Source: Sphingobacteriaceae bacterium (GTDB lineage: Bacteria > Bacteroidota > Bacteroidia > Sphingobacteriales > Sphingobacteriaceae). From it: a stretch of 64,000 bases of DNA. The notes under the pieces were generated by a model. The model worked only from the letters and a program-made list of their open reading frames with translations, had not been told where the DNA came from and did not search any database. Of this stretch, positions 18,162-26,890 are shown in pieces (position 1 is the first letter of the stretch; each line of letters opens with the position of its first letter). The stretch lies in contig JAGIAD010000010.1 of assembly GCA_017745075.1 (NCBI GenBank), positions 62,001 to 126,000 of the forward strand. The letters run 5' to 3'. A program made the translations under genes and the position numbers.

Positions 18162-19205
18162 ATGCAGGAAAATCATCCCACCCAAAGTGTAACAGAAAAT
18201 CATTTTAACGAAAACCTGTGCGTAAACTGTCAGGTAAATTCATACGAGCCGGGTTATAACACTAATTTATGTTCTGATTGCCGGAAAAGCTTAATTAAAT
18301 ATCCCATACCCAAATGGATCAAGTTTTTCGGGCTTGGCATCCTGGCAGTTGTAATAGTCAGTTTGGTGCGCACGCAGAAATATATTTCTGCGGCAGTTCA
18401 CTTAGGCAAAGCTGAAAATGCAATTGATCAAAAACGTTTTTTAACGGCTCAGCGTGAATTAAGTTTAGTATTAAACCAGTTTCCTGGACATTTCAATGCC
18501 AATGCCTATATGATGGTTGCTAGTGCCTATAATTTTGATTATGAAACCTACCAAATCGCTTTTAACAAAGTTGCGGATGTAAAAACAGAGGATGAAGACT
18601 TATTGAGCACGGTAAATGCAGCTTCTGAATATATTGCCCAGTCTTTTCCTAAAGATACGCTGATGTATAAACGTATTGTAGCGGCAGCTAAGGATAAAGA
18701 GAAATTATTGGCTATACTGGATAGTACCGACGAAATCGCGTTAAAAACGCATATTGCCAATTTTTTATTCGAAACAAGAGATTATGCCAGGGTTGATAGT
18801 ATTGTAAACAAGGTATTGCAGGTCGACCCTGATTTTTATCAGGCTTTAAGCTTGAAAACTGCTGTTAAAAGAAATACGGCCAAGTATGATGAAGCTTTGG
18901 CAGTTTGTGACCGGCTATTGGCATTTAATGCCGAAAATATTTATGTGATATCGCAAAAGGCCAGGATTGAACTGAAACGAAAACACGATAAAGAGGCTGC
19001 CGTTTTTGCATCAAAAGCCCTCGCCCTTGATCCGAATGACGACAGTGCTATTGAAGCCAAGGCAATGGTTGACTATTTTGCAGGCAGGAAAAAAGAAAGT
19101 TTGGCAAGTTTGGCCAAAATAAAGGCCCACGAAACCCAGTCGGGCGACAGCACAATATCAAAGCGTTTATCGCCTATTATTTTGGGTTCAGAAATTTACA
19201 GGTAA
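18162..19205 (+). CDS. Zinc-ribbon, single-TM, TPR-repeat membrane protein
   Basis: A 347-residue protein whose N-terminal 45 residues carry two CxxC pairs (Cys20/Cys23 and Cys37/Cys40), a likely zinc ribbon. Next comes one hydrophobic helix (about residues 51-68), then a long alpha-helical region with TPR-like repeats (for example residues 85-115, 215-250 and 255-300: ARIELKRKHDKEAAVFASKALALDPND). The topology suggests a cytosolic ribbon and a periplasmic or extracytosolic TPR scaffold. It is followed after 15 bases by a membrane metalloprotease gene, so the pair may form one unit in which the TPR domain presents substrates or partners. Specific function unknown. Confidence 0.8.
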   Translation: MQENHPTQSVTENHFNENLCVNCQVNSYEPGYNTNLCSDCRKSLIKYPIPKWIKFFGLGILAVVIVSLVRTQKYISAAVHLGKAENAIDQKRFLTAQRELSLVLNQFPGHFNANAYMMVASAYNFDYETYQIAFNKVADVKTEDEDLLSTVNAASEYIAQSFPKDTLMYKRIVAAAKDKEKLLAILDSTDEIALKTHIANFLFETRDYARVDSIVNKVLQVDPDFYQALSLKTAVKRNTAKYDEALAVCDRLLAFNAENIYVISQKARIELKRKHDKEAAVFASKALALDPNDDSAIEAKAMVDYFAGRKKESLASLAKIKAHETQSGDSTISKRLSPIILGSEIYR

Positions 19206-19220
19206 TTAGAAAATAAAATC

Positions 19221-19751
19221 ATGTTTATTCCAGGTATATTAATCAGTATTGCAACTTTTCCGGGTGTAATTGTACATGAACTTGCACACCAGCTTTTTTG
19301 CAGGTTATTTAAAGTTCCGGTATTCGAAGTTTGCTATTTTAGACCCGAAAACCCTGTAGGCTATGTTATACACGAACCTGCACAAAAGGTTTATCAAACG
19401 GTATTTATTTCAGTAGGGCCTTTTATTATTAACTCGCTGTTGTGTTTTGTTATCGGTTTTTCTGCAGCACTGCAGTTTAAATTCGATTCGGCCAATGTTT
19501 TAGATTATTTGCTCATGTATCTGGCCATTTCAATCGGAGCGCATGCATTTCCAAGCACTGGCGATGCAAACAGTTTATGGAACGCAGTGGTAAAATCAAA
19601 CACAACTTCATGGTTATCTAAAATTGTGGTAACGCCTATAGTCGGTTTTATATACGTGGGTGCGTTGGGATCTTTCTTTTGGCTTGATATTATTTACGGT
19701 AGTGCGGTTGCTATGGGCTTACCTTACCTGATCATTAAGTTTTTGGTATGA
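19221..19751 (+). CDS. Membrane-embedded metalloprotease-like protein with HELAH motif (M50-like)
   Basis: A 176-residue integral membrane protein. The first helix carries the zinc motif His19-Glu20-Leu-Ala-His23 in VIVHELAHQLFCRLF, which together with the VGPFIINSLLCF helix and a conserved Asp in PSTGDANSLW (about residue 116) is the layout of site-2-protease-like (M50) and DUF3267-type enzymes. It is shorter than classic M50 proteases and lacks a PDZ domain. It starts 15 bases after the zinc-ribbon/TPR gene, so the two are probably co-translated from one message. A role in intramembrane cleavage is inferred, not shown. Confidence 0.75.
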   Translation: MFIPGILISIATFPGVIVHELAHQLFCRLFKVPVFEVCYFRPENPVGYVIHEPAQKVYQTVFISVGPFIINSLLCFVIGFSAALQFKFDSANVLDYLLMYLAISIGAHAFPSTGDANSLWNAVVKSNTTSWLSKIVVTPIVGFIYVGALGSFFWLDIIYGSAVAMGLPYLIIKFLV

Positions 19752-20187
19752 TAAAAACTACAGCAGTAGAAAATATTCATCAAGGAAATAAAACTATTCA
19801 TCAAGGAAATGTGGCTGTATGTATAATCCGTTATGAAATATTAAAAGGATTTTGAATCTTCGAAGCAGATAATAAGGATATCTATGCTTACGAGGTTGGC
19901 AGGATAATTTCCTGCCGACTGAAGAGGCAATCCCACCAAAATTGTTCAGCACATAATAAATTAGTGTTAACGCTCAAGCCGAAGCTTACCTCCTTTAAAA
20001 GAGGAGGTGCTTAGGTTGTTTTTGCTCCGAGCTGCCAAATCATGTTACATTTTAGAGTTCATCCTAAACCTGGCAGACCTGAGGTTCTGGTAGCATAAAG
20101 TAGAGGAAATCTAGCACACTGGATAACCCAAGTATTGCTTTATGTTGAGGCTGTAAAAAGCTGTTTAATATAAATATATGAAGCTAA
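19752..20187. other. Intergenic region with hairpin
   Basis: About 436 bases with no supported gene. A hairpin formed by ACCTCCT (19988-19994) and AGGAGGT (20002-20008), flanked by AAGC/GCTT and followed by a short T-rich run near 20017, might end transcription of the protease gene or be an intergenic repeat. The rest looks like decayed non-coding sequence. Confidence 0.4.
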
Positions 20188-20538
20188 TTATTTCACTACA
20201 ATCTGTTTTGGATCGGTAACTATAATTTGCTGTTTGCCTTTAAACTCGCTTATTATTCCCGTTACGCAGATTTTATTGCCCATAAACATACTGTTCGGCT
20301 CAGATGGAAATTTACTCTCATCTTGTTTGTTAATGACTATCGTAATCAGTTCTTTTGGATAAGCGCCTCCCAAATTAATCAAAGTTAATTTATCCAATCC
20401 CTTGGTGCTGTAAACCGAATCGCAGATGGTTACATTTTTACCAACATATTTGGCTGCATCTTTGGCCAATACCAAAGTTTGGCTTTTTGCATAAAACGAG
20501 CCAGCCAATGCAAACAAAAAGAGAACTGATTTTTTCAT
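20188..20538 (-). CDS. Small exported OB-fold-like protein
   Basis: A 116-residue protein with a signal peptide (MKKSVLFLFALAGSFYAKSQ) and a mature part of about 95 residues. The pattern DAAKYVGKNVTICDSVYS, then LINLGGAYPKELITIVI, and finally GKQQIIVTDPKQI resembles the periplasmic nucleic-acid-binding-like OB fold (tRNA_anti-like) often annotated as DNA-binding in Bacteroidota. The mature protein is small and beta-rich. Ligand unknown. It reads toward the convergent protease gene with the hairpin region between. Confidence 0.7.
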   Translation of the reverse strand: MKKSVLFLFALAGSFYAKSQTLVLAKDAAKYVGKNVTICDSVYSTKGLDKLTLINLGGAYPKELITIVINKQDESKFPSEPNSMFMGNKICVTGIISEFKGKQQIIVTDPKQIVVK

Positions 20539-20838
20539 ATTGATGGGATGAATAAAACAGAAAAAGCACTAGTGCCAGATCTATTTTTTTGTAAGTCAAA
20601 GTTAAGCCGAATTTGATAAAAATCAACAAAAAATGTAAAACACGCATAAATTTTACATGAAAAGGATGGGGATTTAAGCTTCACGGATATTATTGCTGGT
20701 CAAATACTTTAGTCCATTATCACAATAGATTGCATGATGTTGTTCGGCTCCGGTATAAGTTTATGGGGAATTTTTCTGGCTATCCGGTTAATATCCGTAA
20801 TTTGGTTCCTTAATTGCAAAAGGCAAATCCAAATCCCG

Positions 20839-21531
20839 ATGAAAACTAAGTTATATTCGTTTATATTTTTACTCGTTTGTGTGGTTCAGCTATATGCAGA
20901 ATATGCCAAAAATATCGAGCTGAGTAATTTCTCCAGGCCATTAATTGTAGTGGTACTTTTAGTATGGCTTTATCTCAGTACGCATTTGAAAGGGCGTTTC
21001 CATAAACGGATTTTTGCAGGTTTAATTTTTGCATGGATAGGAGATATACTATTGATGCTGCAGAACGGAAGGACAAGTTTCTTTATCTTCGCTCTGGTTG
21101 CTTTTTTAGTTTGTCATATTTTTTATATCAGGGCTTTTATGCTCGATCATAAATCCAACCCCAGCCATAAAACACCATATTTTTTATGGGCCGTTGGTGC
21201 ATTTGCTATTTTTTGCTCAGGTTTGTTCTTCTATTTACAGCCTCATCTCGGGCCAATGCAGTTTCCGGTTTTAATGTATGCCATCATCGTAACAGTTATG
21301 GCTATTATGGCCGTTAATCGATATGGCAAAGTGAATATTTTTAGCTATAAACTTATTCTTTATGGGGCCTTATCTTTCTTGCTGTCTGACAGTGTTTTAG
21401 CTATTGATAAATTTGCGCAGCCCATTTCACAGGGTAGCGTATTAATTATGGCTGCTTACATGGCGGCACAGTATTTAATCGTTTATGGCACAATTGAACG
21501 AAAGCTGGTGGTAACGAGAACGGAAGTATAG
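20839..21531 (+). CDS. Lysoplasmalogenase, YhhN/TMEM86 family
   Basis: A polytopic membrane enzyme of about 230 residues with seven or eight hydrophobic segments. The family-typical acidic residues occur in FAWIGDILLMLQ and in a late LSFLLSDSVLAIDKF helix. YhhN proteins hydrolyse the vinyl-ether bond of lysoplasmalogens; whether this organism makes such lipids is not shown here. ATG 20839 (MKTKLYSFIF) is chosen because homologues start at this helix; an ATG at 20734 would add 35 residues with another hydrophobic stretch. Stand-alone gene. Confidence 0.8.
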   Translation: MKTKLYSFIFLLVCVVQLYAEYAKNIELSNFSRPLIVVVLLVWLYLSTHLKGRFHKRIFAGLIFAWIGDILLMLQNGRTSFFIFALVAFLVCHIFYIRAFMLDHKSNPSHKTPYFLWAVGAFAIFCSGLFFYLQPHLGPMQFPVLMYAIIVTVMAIMAVNRYGKVNIFSYKLILYGALSFLLSDSVLAIDKFAQPISQGSVLIMAAYMAAQYLIVYGTIERKLVVTRTEV

Positions 21532-21560
21532 TTGTTATCGTTAATTTAAGGTTTTAATCA

Positions 21561-21615
21561 TGGACGTATACAGATAAACACCGATTTCATATCTGTGTGC
21601 ATCCTATTTATCTGT
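21561..21615 (-). repeat. CACAGAT repeat, inverted relative of the copy at 36036-36090
   Basis: On the minus strand this reads GGATGCACACAGATATGAAA then TCGGTGTTTATCTG, nearly the same as the plus strand at 36042-36076. Two copies in opposite orientation 14.5 kb apart indicate a dispersed intergenic repeat. Confidence 0.6.
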
Positions 21616-21821
21616 GATTACTTTATTTCTATTTGTGTAATCAGCATACTTAATGATATCGGACTAGGGCAACATAGCATCCATCAATATTTATCTGCGT
21701 TACACGATACAGTCAAACGGTTGATCTAAATTGTAACAGAAATGTGGGATTTGGAATAAGGCCATAATCTCTATCTTGGTTGAAATAATTGAACAAATAT
21801 TATAAAAACCTCAACACACAC

Positions 21822-23732
21822 ATGAACAAGGCATTTTCTATTTTTATGGCTGTATTAATAAGCGCGGGTGCATTTGCACAGAGCGATCCCAACCTGGGGA
21901 TCATTCCTGCACCGGTGTCTATTACTAAGGCAAACGGAACTTTTATTTTGGATAAAACAACTGTTTTGGTAAACCAGAGCATAGACGGTTCAAAAATGAC
22001 CGATTTATTAAATGCTTTTATTGTCAGCAAGGCAGGTTTTGCTTTAAGAGAAACCAAAACGCCCCAACCCAACCAAAAAGCCATCGTGCTAACATCTGTT
22101 GGCGCAGATCAGTTACCTGCCGAAGGTTATACCATTAAAGTTACGCCTAAACAGGTTGTTTTAACCGGAAAAGGAGCAGGGCTTTTTTATGCCGTACAAT
22201 CGGCCATGCAGATGATGCCGGATAAAGTTGCCGATAAAATTACCATCCCTGCAGTTAATATTAGCGATTATCCGCGTTTTAGCTACCGCGGAACAATGCT
22301 TGATGTTGGCCGCCATTTCTTCCCGGTTTCTTTTATCAAAAAATACATTGATCAGCTGGCTTATTACAAAATCAATACTTTCCACTGGCATTTAACCGAA
22401 GATCAGGGCTGGAGATTGGAAATAAAAAAATATCCTAAGCTTACCCAGGTTGGTTCTGTCCGTAATGGTACCATCATCGGTAATTATCCGGGCAACGGCA
22501 ATTACCTTACCCCGGTAAAAGGTTTTTATACCCAGGATGAAGCCAAAGAAGTTGTAAGATATGCGGCAGAGAAATACATTACCGTAATTCCGGAAATTGA
22601 ATTGCCGGGACATGCTTCTGCTGCAATTGCTTCATACCCCGAGTTAAGCTGTTTCCCTGACCGTGATACTTTTATCAGCGATAAAACCCCATGGGCTGGC
22701 AGTAGAAAAGGGAAGCAGGTGCAACAAACCTGGGGTGTTTTTGATGATATCTTCGTGCCATCAGCCAATACTTTTACTTTTTTAGAAAATGTTTTGGATG
22801 AGGTGATGGCGATCTTCCCTTCTAAATATATCCACATCGGAGGTGATGAAGCACCCAAAACCTATTGGAAAGAATCAGCTTTCTGCCAGAATTTAATGAA
22901 AGAGAAAGGCCTGAAAGATGAACACGAATTACAGAGTTATTTTATTCAGACCATCGAAAAGTATATGAACAGTAAAGGACGTTCAATTATAGGCTGGGAT
23001 GAGATTTTAGAAGGTGGTTTGGCACCAAATGCTACAGTAATGAGCTGGAGGGGCGAAGATGGTGGAATTGCTGCTGCACAACAAAAACACGACGTGATTA
23101 TGACCCCGGGTTCAATGGGTTTGTACATCGACCATAAACAATCAAACTCTCCTGATGAGCCGGTAACCATTGGCGGATTTGCGCCTTATCAAAAAATATA
23201 TGCCTACGATCCGATTCCGAAAGTGTTGGGTGCCGACGAAAGGAAATATATAAAAGGCGTGCAGGCCAATTTGTGGACCGAGTATATTAAAACCACAGCC
23301 AAAGCCGAAAATCATGCGTTCCCCCGTTTATTGGCATTGTCTGAAATTGCATGGTCGCCGGTTGAACGTAAAGATTTAAAGAATTTCTCAGAGCAGCGTT
23401 TGCCGTCACATTTAGCGCGCTTAGATAAAATGGGGGTTAATTTTTGGGTACCTACGCCGATCGGACAAAGTGATAAACCTTTAACTGGTGGCGAATTTAC
23501 CATTGATTTAAAAGCACCGGTAACCGGAGCAAAAATTTATTATACCATTGATCTGGCACGTCCTTCAGAAAACGCATTTTTATACACCGCTCCATTTAAA
23601 ATTACCGTTCCGCAGGGAGAAAAAAGGGTATTAAAAACCATTGTAATTGCACCAAGCGGAAGAAGAAGCGTAGTTACCGAAACGATTTTAAACAACGGAG
23701 CACCTGAAGTTAAAGCCGAAGCGAAGAAATAA
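21822..23732 (+). CDS. Beta-N-acetylhexosaminidase, glycoside hydrolase family 20
   Basis: An exported 636-residue enzyme that removes terminal beta-linked GlcNAc or GalNAc from glycans such as chitin fragments, host glycans or peptidoglycan debris. ATG 21822 gives a signal peptide MNKAFSIFMAVLISAGAFAQ; the upstream TTG at 21789 is unlikely. A GH20b N-terminal domain (about 25-145) is followed by the catalytic barrel with RGTMLDVGRHFFPV, FHWHLTEDQGWRLEI and the catalytic Asp342-Glu343 pair in HIGGDEAP. A C-terminal beta domain (about 540-636) matches the chitobiase C-terminal type (KIYYTIDLARPSENAFLYTAPF and so on). It lies alone, not in a polysaccharide-utilisation locus within this window. 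Confidence 0.96.
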   Translation: MNKAFSIFMAVLISAGAFAQSDPNLGIIPAPVSITKANGTFILDKTTVLVNQSIDGSKMTDLLNAFIVSKAGFALRETKTPQPNQKAIVLTSVGADQLPAEGYTIKVTPKQVVLTGKGAGLFYAVQSAMQMMPDKVADKITIPAVNISDYPRFSYRGTMLDVGRHFFPVSFIKKYIDQLAYYKINTFHWHLTEDQGWRLEIKKYPKLTQVGSVRNGTIIGNYPGNGNYLTPVKGFYTQDEAKEVVRYAAEKYITVIPEIELPGHASAAIASYPELSCFPDRDTFISDKTPWAGSRKGKQVQQTWGVFDDIFVPSANTFTFLENVLDEVMAIFPSKYIHIGGDEAPKTYWKESAFCQNLMKEKGLKDEHELQSYFIQTIEKYMNSKGRSIIGWDEILEGGLAPNATVMSWRGEDGGIAAAQQKHDVIMTPGSMGLYIDHKQSNSPDEPVTIGGFAPYQKIYAYDPIPKVLGADERKYIKGVQANLWTEYIKTTAKAENHAFPRLLALSEIAWSPVERKDLKNFSEQRLPSHLARLDKMGVNFWVPTPIGQSDKPLTGGEFTIDLKAPVTGAKIYYTIDLARPSENAFLYTAPFKITVPQGEKRVLKTIVIAPSGRRSVVTETILNNGAPEVKAEAKK

Positions 23733-23794
23733 AATTTATTGCTTTGATAGGCTAAAATACTTAATTTGGGACAACCAAAATGATCCCAAATAGA

Positions 23795-24415
23795 ATGAAA
23801 CTACAGAAATATACTTTACAGCACCTTTTGTTAATTGCAGGGGTGCTGTTTTGTTTTGCATGCACCGAAGAGAAACCTAAAGAAATTAAAACCGAAACGG
23901 TTAAAGTAGAAAAGAATCCTTTCCGCTTTTATAAAGATATAGAAGTAAAACCGGGTTTAAATTTCGAAATTGTAAGCTGGGGAAAGGGAGTAGACTCCAT
24001 TGGCGGCTACCAGATCTTAATGTCTGATTCTATCCGTAGCAATTATAGATCGGTTGCGGTAGACCGCAAAGGTATTATTACCGATGCCTGGAATATGGAT
24101 CTTGACAATGATGGTAACCCCGAACTGTATATCCAGTTGTTAAGCAAAAAAAATGTTTTAGACCTGAATGTATTTGAATATGCACATGGCGAATTCAATA
24201 AAATCGGTTTTCCGTCTTTAAGCACAACTCAGAAAAAAGGTTATAGCGGCAATGATAAATTTTTTATTAAAAACGGCGATCTTTTCCGCTCTTTTCCGGT
24301 AAAAGATGCAGCAGACAGCACCAAAACGATTACCAAAACCTATCAATATAAATTGAGCGGAAATAGTTTTTCTACAAGTGAGGTGAAGCCTGAAGAGGGG
24401 AAAGCTAAAAGCTAA
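23795..24415 (+). CDS. Lipoprotein of unknown function
   Basis: A 206-residue predicted lipoprotein. ATG 23795 places the lipobox FCFAC about 27 residues in, followed by a charged tether (TEEKPKEIKTETVKVEK). The mature domain contains DMDLDNDGNPELYIQLLS, similar to the calcium-binding or FG-GAP/VCBS-like Asp-rich loops seen in many Bacteroidota surface lipoproteins. The rest shows no motif I can name. It starts 62 bases after the hexosaminidase stop on the same strand and may share its transcript. An earlier ATG at 23780 would add five residues. Confidence 0.7.
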   Translation: MKLQKYTLQHLLLIAGVLFCFACTEEKPKEIKTETVKVEKNPFRFYKDIEVKPGLNFEIVSWGKGVDSIGGYQILMSDSIRSNYRSVAVDRKGIITDAWNMDLDNDGNPELYIQLLSKKNVLDLNVFEYAHGEFNKIGFPSLSTTQKKGYSGNDKFFIKNGDLFRSFPVKDAADSTKTITKTYQYKLSGNSFSTSEVKPEEGKAKS

Positions 24416-24478
24416 AACCAAAGACTAAAGGTGAAAGGCATAGCATGTGGTGTAAAGCTGTGGACCATACTTTGAAGG

Positions 24479-24508
24479 ATCGTCATGCTAAACTTGTTTC
24501 AGCATCTT
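24479..24508 (+). repeat. REP-like GTCATGCT...TTTCAGCATC hairpin
   Basis: CGTCATGCTAAACTTGTTTCAGCATC sits between the lipoprotein and kinase genes and can fold as GATGCTGAAAC-like arms. Shorter relatives occur at 16500 and elsewhere in the window. Confidence 0.45.
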
Positions 24509-24535
24509 TATTGCCAATAGGGTAAATTTAAAACA

Positions 24536-24907
24536 ATGGACAACGAAAAATTTTCTATTATCGATCGTATCAGGAGCTTTAAATACGCGTTTAATGGTTT
24601 AAAACTTTTTTTCCTTAACGACCATAATGGAAGGGTTCATTTATTTGCTGCTGTAGTTGCCATCGGTTTATCTTTCTATCTTAAAATATCCGGTTTAGAG
24701 TGGATTGCGATTTTATCTGTTATTTCAGCGGTTTTTGTAGCCGAAATTATCAATTCTTCCATTGAGAAACTTGCCGATGTGGTTTCGCCGGATTATCATC
24801 CAAAAATCAAAGTGGTAAAAGACCTGGCTGCAGCCGCCGTTTTGGTTGCTGCAATTTTAGCGGTGGCAGTTGGTGCCATTGTATTTATTCCAAAATTATT
24901 TCTGTAG
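24536..24907 (+). CDS. dgkA: Diacylglycerol/undecaprenol kinase
   Basis: A 123-residue small membrane kinase with three TM helices preceded by an amphipathic N-terminus. It carries the family motif AEIINSSIEKLADVV (Glu and Asn of the active site) followed by KVVKDLAAAAVLVAA, the catalytic helix of the DgkA/UdpK family. In Gram-negative bacteria it phosphorylates diacylglycerol for phospholipid recycling; in others undecaprenol for cell-wall lipid-carrier supply. Its stop overlaps the stop of the convergent HEXXH gene by 12 bases. Confidence 0.92.
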   Translation: MDNEKFSIIDRIRSFKYAFNGLKLFFLNDHNGRVHLFAAVVAIGLSFYLKISGLEWIAILSVISAVFVAEIINSSIEKLADVVSPDYHPKIKVVKDLAAAAVLVAAILAVAVGAIVFIPKLFL

Positions 24908-25462
24908 CTCGGCCAGTGCAGCTCTCGATTCGTCCATTTTATCCTGGATAATTTCATCCCAACGTGCCTGCATTTTATGATTGCCTCCGTGTTCGGTTTC
25001 ATCATCATAATTGCGCTGCATGGTATCAAAAAAACTGCTGATCTGGTTGGCCAGATCCGAAATCTGTGCCTTGTAATTATTAACCGAATAATTCCGGTTT
25101 TTTAATACCCTTTCGGCCTCTAAAAGCAAAATGTACTGAATATTGGCGTGGCCCTGCTCATGGTGTAAAAGGCTCGCCCTAACTTCAGGATCTTTAATTT
25201 TATCCCATTTCACCCACGACCTGTTTTTATCAATACTCACCTCGTTTTTAAGCTTAATCACCACGCGGTTACGGTAAACAGTGCTTTCATAGCTGTATTT
25301 CCATGTCATGGCGGTTAAAGCAAAAAATGGCGAGCGCATATCGGCTTTACCTTTAAAATGGGTTTCCCAATCTAATTGTACCGGTTGACTGAGGTCTTGC
25401 TTAAAAGCAAAGGTGCATGGCAAAGCCAGCAAAAATAATATAGATATAATTAGTCTCTTCAT
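24896..25462 (-). CDS. Exported HEXXH-type protein, DUF922-like predicted Zn protease
   Basis: A 188-residue protein with a signal peptide (MKRLIISILFLLALPCTFA) and the zinc-binding motif His101-Glu102-Gln-Gly-His105 in LLHHEQGHANI. The surrounding pattern (RSWVKWDKI, then a long helical tail with NYKAQISDLANQISSFFDTMQ) matches the DUF922 group of predicted secreted metalloproteases. The helical C-terminus may fold over the active site. Transcribed convergently with dgkA and downstream of a membrane-protein/sigma pair with only a 36-base gap, so it may be the last gene of that operon. Confidence 0.78.
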   Translation of the reverse strand: MKRLIISILFLLALPCTFAFKQDLSQPVQLDWETHFKGKADMRSPFFALTAMTWKYSYESTVYRNRVVIKLKNEVSIDKNRSWVKWDKIKDPEVRASLLHHEQGHANIQYILLLEAERVLKNRNYSVNNYKAQISDLANQISSFFDTMQRNYDDETEHGGNHKMQARWDEIIQDKMDESRAALAELQK

Positions 25463-25498
25463 GTGTCGGTTTTTACAATGAAAAAACCGTGCCTAAAA

Positions 25499-26098
25499 TT
25501 ATTCCGGTGTAGAAATCTGTCCGATGATGCGCTCGAATTTCTCGATCAATAAAGAAATACGTTCTTTTTCCCTGCTCATTACCGCTTTTCTTAAAATGGT
25601 TGAGCAAAACAACATCCACAAAGCAGTTAAGCCTACAGCCAAGACTTTTTGAACCGTGTTAAAATGTGCCAGTATTTCTACAAAATAGAATATAATACCC
25701 AAAGAAAGCGCAATTACATAGAACCAATACAATGAGTTATACAGTTTGTAACGGTTTAACTGATAGGTCTTTAGGTTGTTAAGGTATTCGTGTGGGTGCG
25801 CGGTAAAATCGGTTTTCGAAATCAGCCTGTAATCGCGGTAAAGAATTAAAGTATATACACCAATGGCAATAATGGTAATGCTGATACCTACGTGCGTAGT
25901 CCACGATTCGAAGTGAAAAAATATCCATAAGGCTGCGATGGCAATAAAAGAGGCCAACATACCCAAAATGTTCAAAGCCGATTTCAGCTTTAATCCACTT
26001 ACTTCTTTCTTCGCTTGCTGCAACATTTCATCGGCAGAAACCTTAACTTCTACCTCGTGCTTTTGCCACAACTCCTGTATTTGATCAAACGCTTGCAT
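25499..26098 (-). CDS. Membrane protein paired with ECF sigma factor
   Basis: A 199-residue protein with a soluble N-terminal part (about 1-35, HEVEVKVSADEMLQQAKKEV), two close TM segments (about 38-80), a loop, two more TM segments (about 115-160), and a charged C-terminal tail. Its ATG overlaps the end of the sigma gene by 14 bases, so they are coupled. In such pairs the second gene usually encodes an anti-sigma or regulator, but this protein lacks the zinc-binding HxxxCxxC motif of classic ZAS anti-sigma factors. I list it as a candidate regulator of unknown mechanism. Confidence 0.75.
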   Translation of the reverse strand: MQAFDQIQELWQKHEVEVKVSADEMLQQAKKEVSGLKLKSALNILGMLASFIAIAALWIFFHFESWTTHVGISITIIAIGVYTLILYRDYRLISKTDFTAHPHEYLNNLKTYQLNRYKLYNSLYWFYVIALSLGIIFYFVEILAHFNTVQKVLAVGLTALWMLFCSTILRKAVMSREKERISLLIEKFERIIGQISTPE

Positions 26099-26582
26099 AC
26101 TGGCTATATAATTCTGTTAATTTTTGTTTAATTCGGTGAATTTTTACCCTTAAATTGCCTTCACTTATCCCTGATATGTCTGCAATTTCGTGGTATGGTA
26201 ACTCATCAAGTACCATGGTAATAATCAAACGGTCGTTTTCTTCAAGCTTTGATATACATTTATAAAGGAGAGCCACCTGTTCGTTCTTTTCCGAAAACTC
26301 CTCTACCTTATTTTCAATAATATTATCTGTTAATTCGTCTTTAGCCTGTCTTTTTTCCGACCTTAAATACGTTAAACAGGTGTTTACTGCAATTCTATAG
26401 ATCCAGGTAGAAATTAAAGATTTGTTCCTGAACTTATCCAGGTTTTGCCAAACCTTTAAAAACGTTTCCTGTAAAAGATCATTTGCAGCGTCGGTGTCGC
26501 CAGTATAACCATAACATAAATGGAATATCTTTTTGGAATTTGAATCGAAGATCTCTTTAAATAACTTGTCTTTTTGTTCCAT
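26085..26582 (-). CDS. ECF-type RNA polymerase sigma factor
   Basis: A 165-residue sigma-70 family group-4 factor. Region 2 is seen in IFHLCYGYTGDTDAANDLLQETFLKVW and WIYRIAVNTCLTYLRSEKR (about 15-80), followed by a linker and region 4 with MVLDELPYHEIADISGISEGNLRVKIHRIKQKL (about 125-160). It directs RNA polymerase to an alternative promoter set, probably in response to an envelope signal sensed via the coupled membrane protein downstream. A -7-like TATTTTTG lies upstream on this strand near 26650. Autoregulation is likely but not demonstrated. Confidence 0.93.
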   Translation of the reverse strand: MEQKDKLFKEIFDSNSKKIFHLCYGYTGDTDAANDLLQETFLKVWQNLDKFRNKSLISTWIYRIAVNTCLTYLRSEKRQAKDELTDNIIENKVEEFSEKNEQVALLYKCISKLEENDRLIITMVLDELPYHEIADISGISEGNLRVKIHRIKQKLTELYSQYASV

Positions 26583-26890
26583 TTAGGGAATGATAGTTGC
26601 GTTTTAGATGATGATGTACACTTTTTGTTACACTCTAGGCCAAAAATAATATATTTTTTGATGTCATTGAGTTAAAAAAAATTAACTGCAGCTGTGCACA
26701 ATTATACAATGATTTTCACACCTGGGTACCATTATTTTCCTATATGCGGTTAATATATTTTTGCTTTTACCAGATGGCTTAACTCAATCACTTAGAGATA
26801 TTTTTTAATGCCAGCTGTTATCAAAATTTGTTACACGAAGTAAATGTTGTAGTTTTACCAAATTAAGAGTACCACAAACTTTTTATATTC
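26583..26890. promoter_or_regulatory. Divergent promoter region, sigma factor / symporter
   Basis: A 308-base gap between divergent genes without coding potential. A candidate -7 element TATTTTTG at 26756-26763 could serve the symporter with a leader of about 120 bases. A similar box on the other strand near 26650 could serve the sigma gene. No further motif is recognised. Confidence 0.4.
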
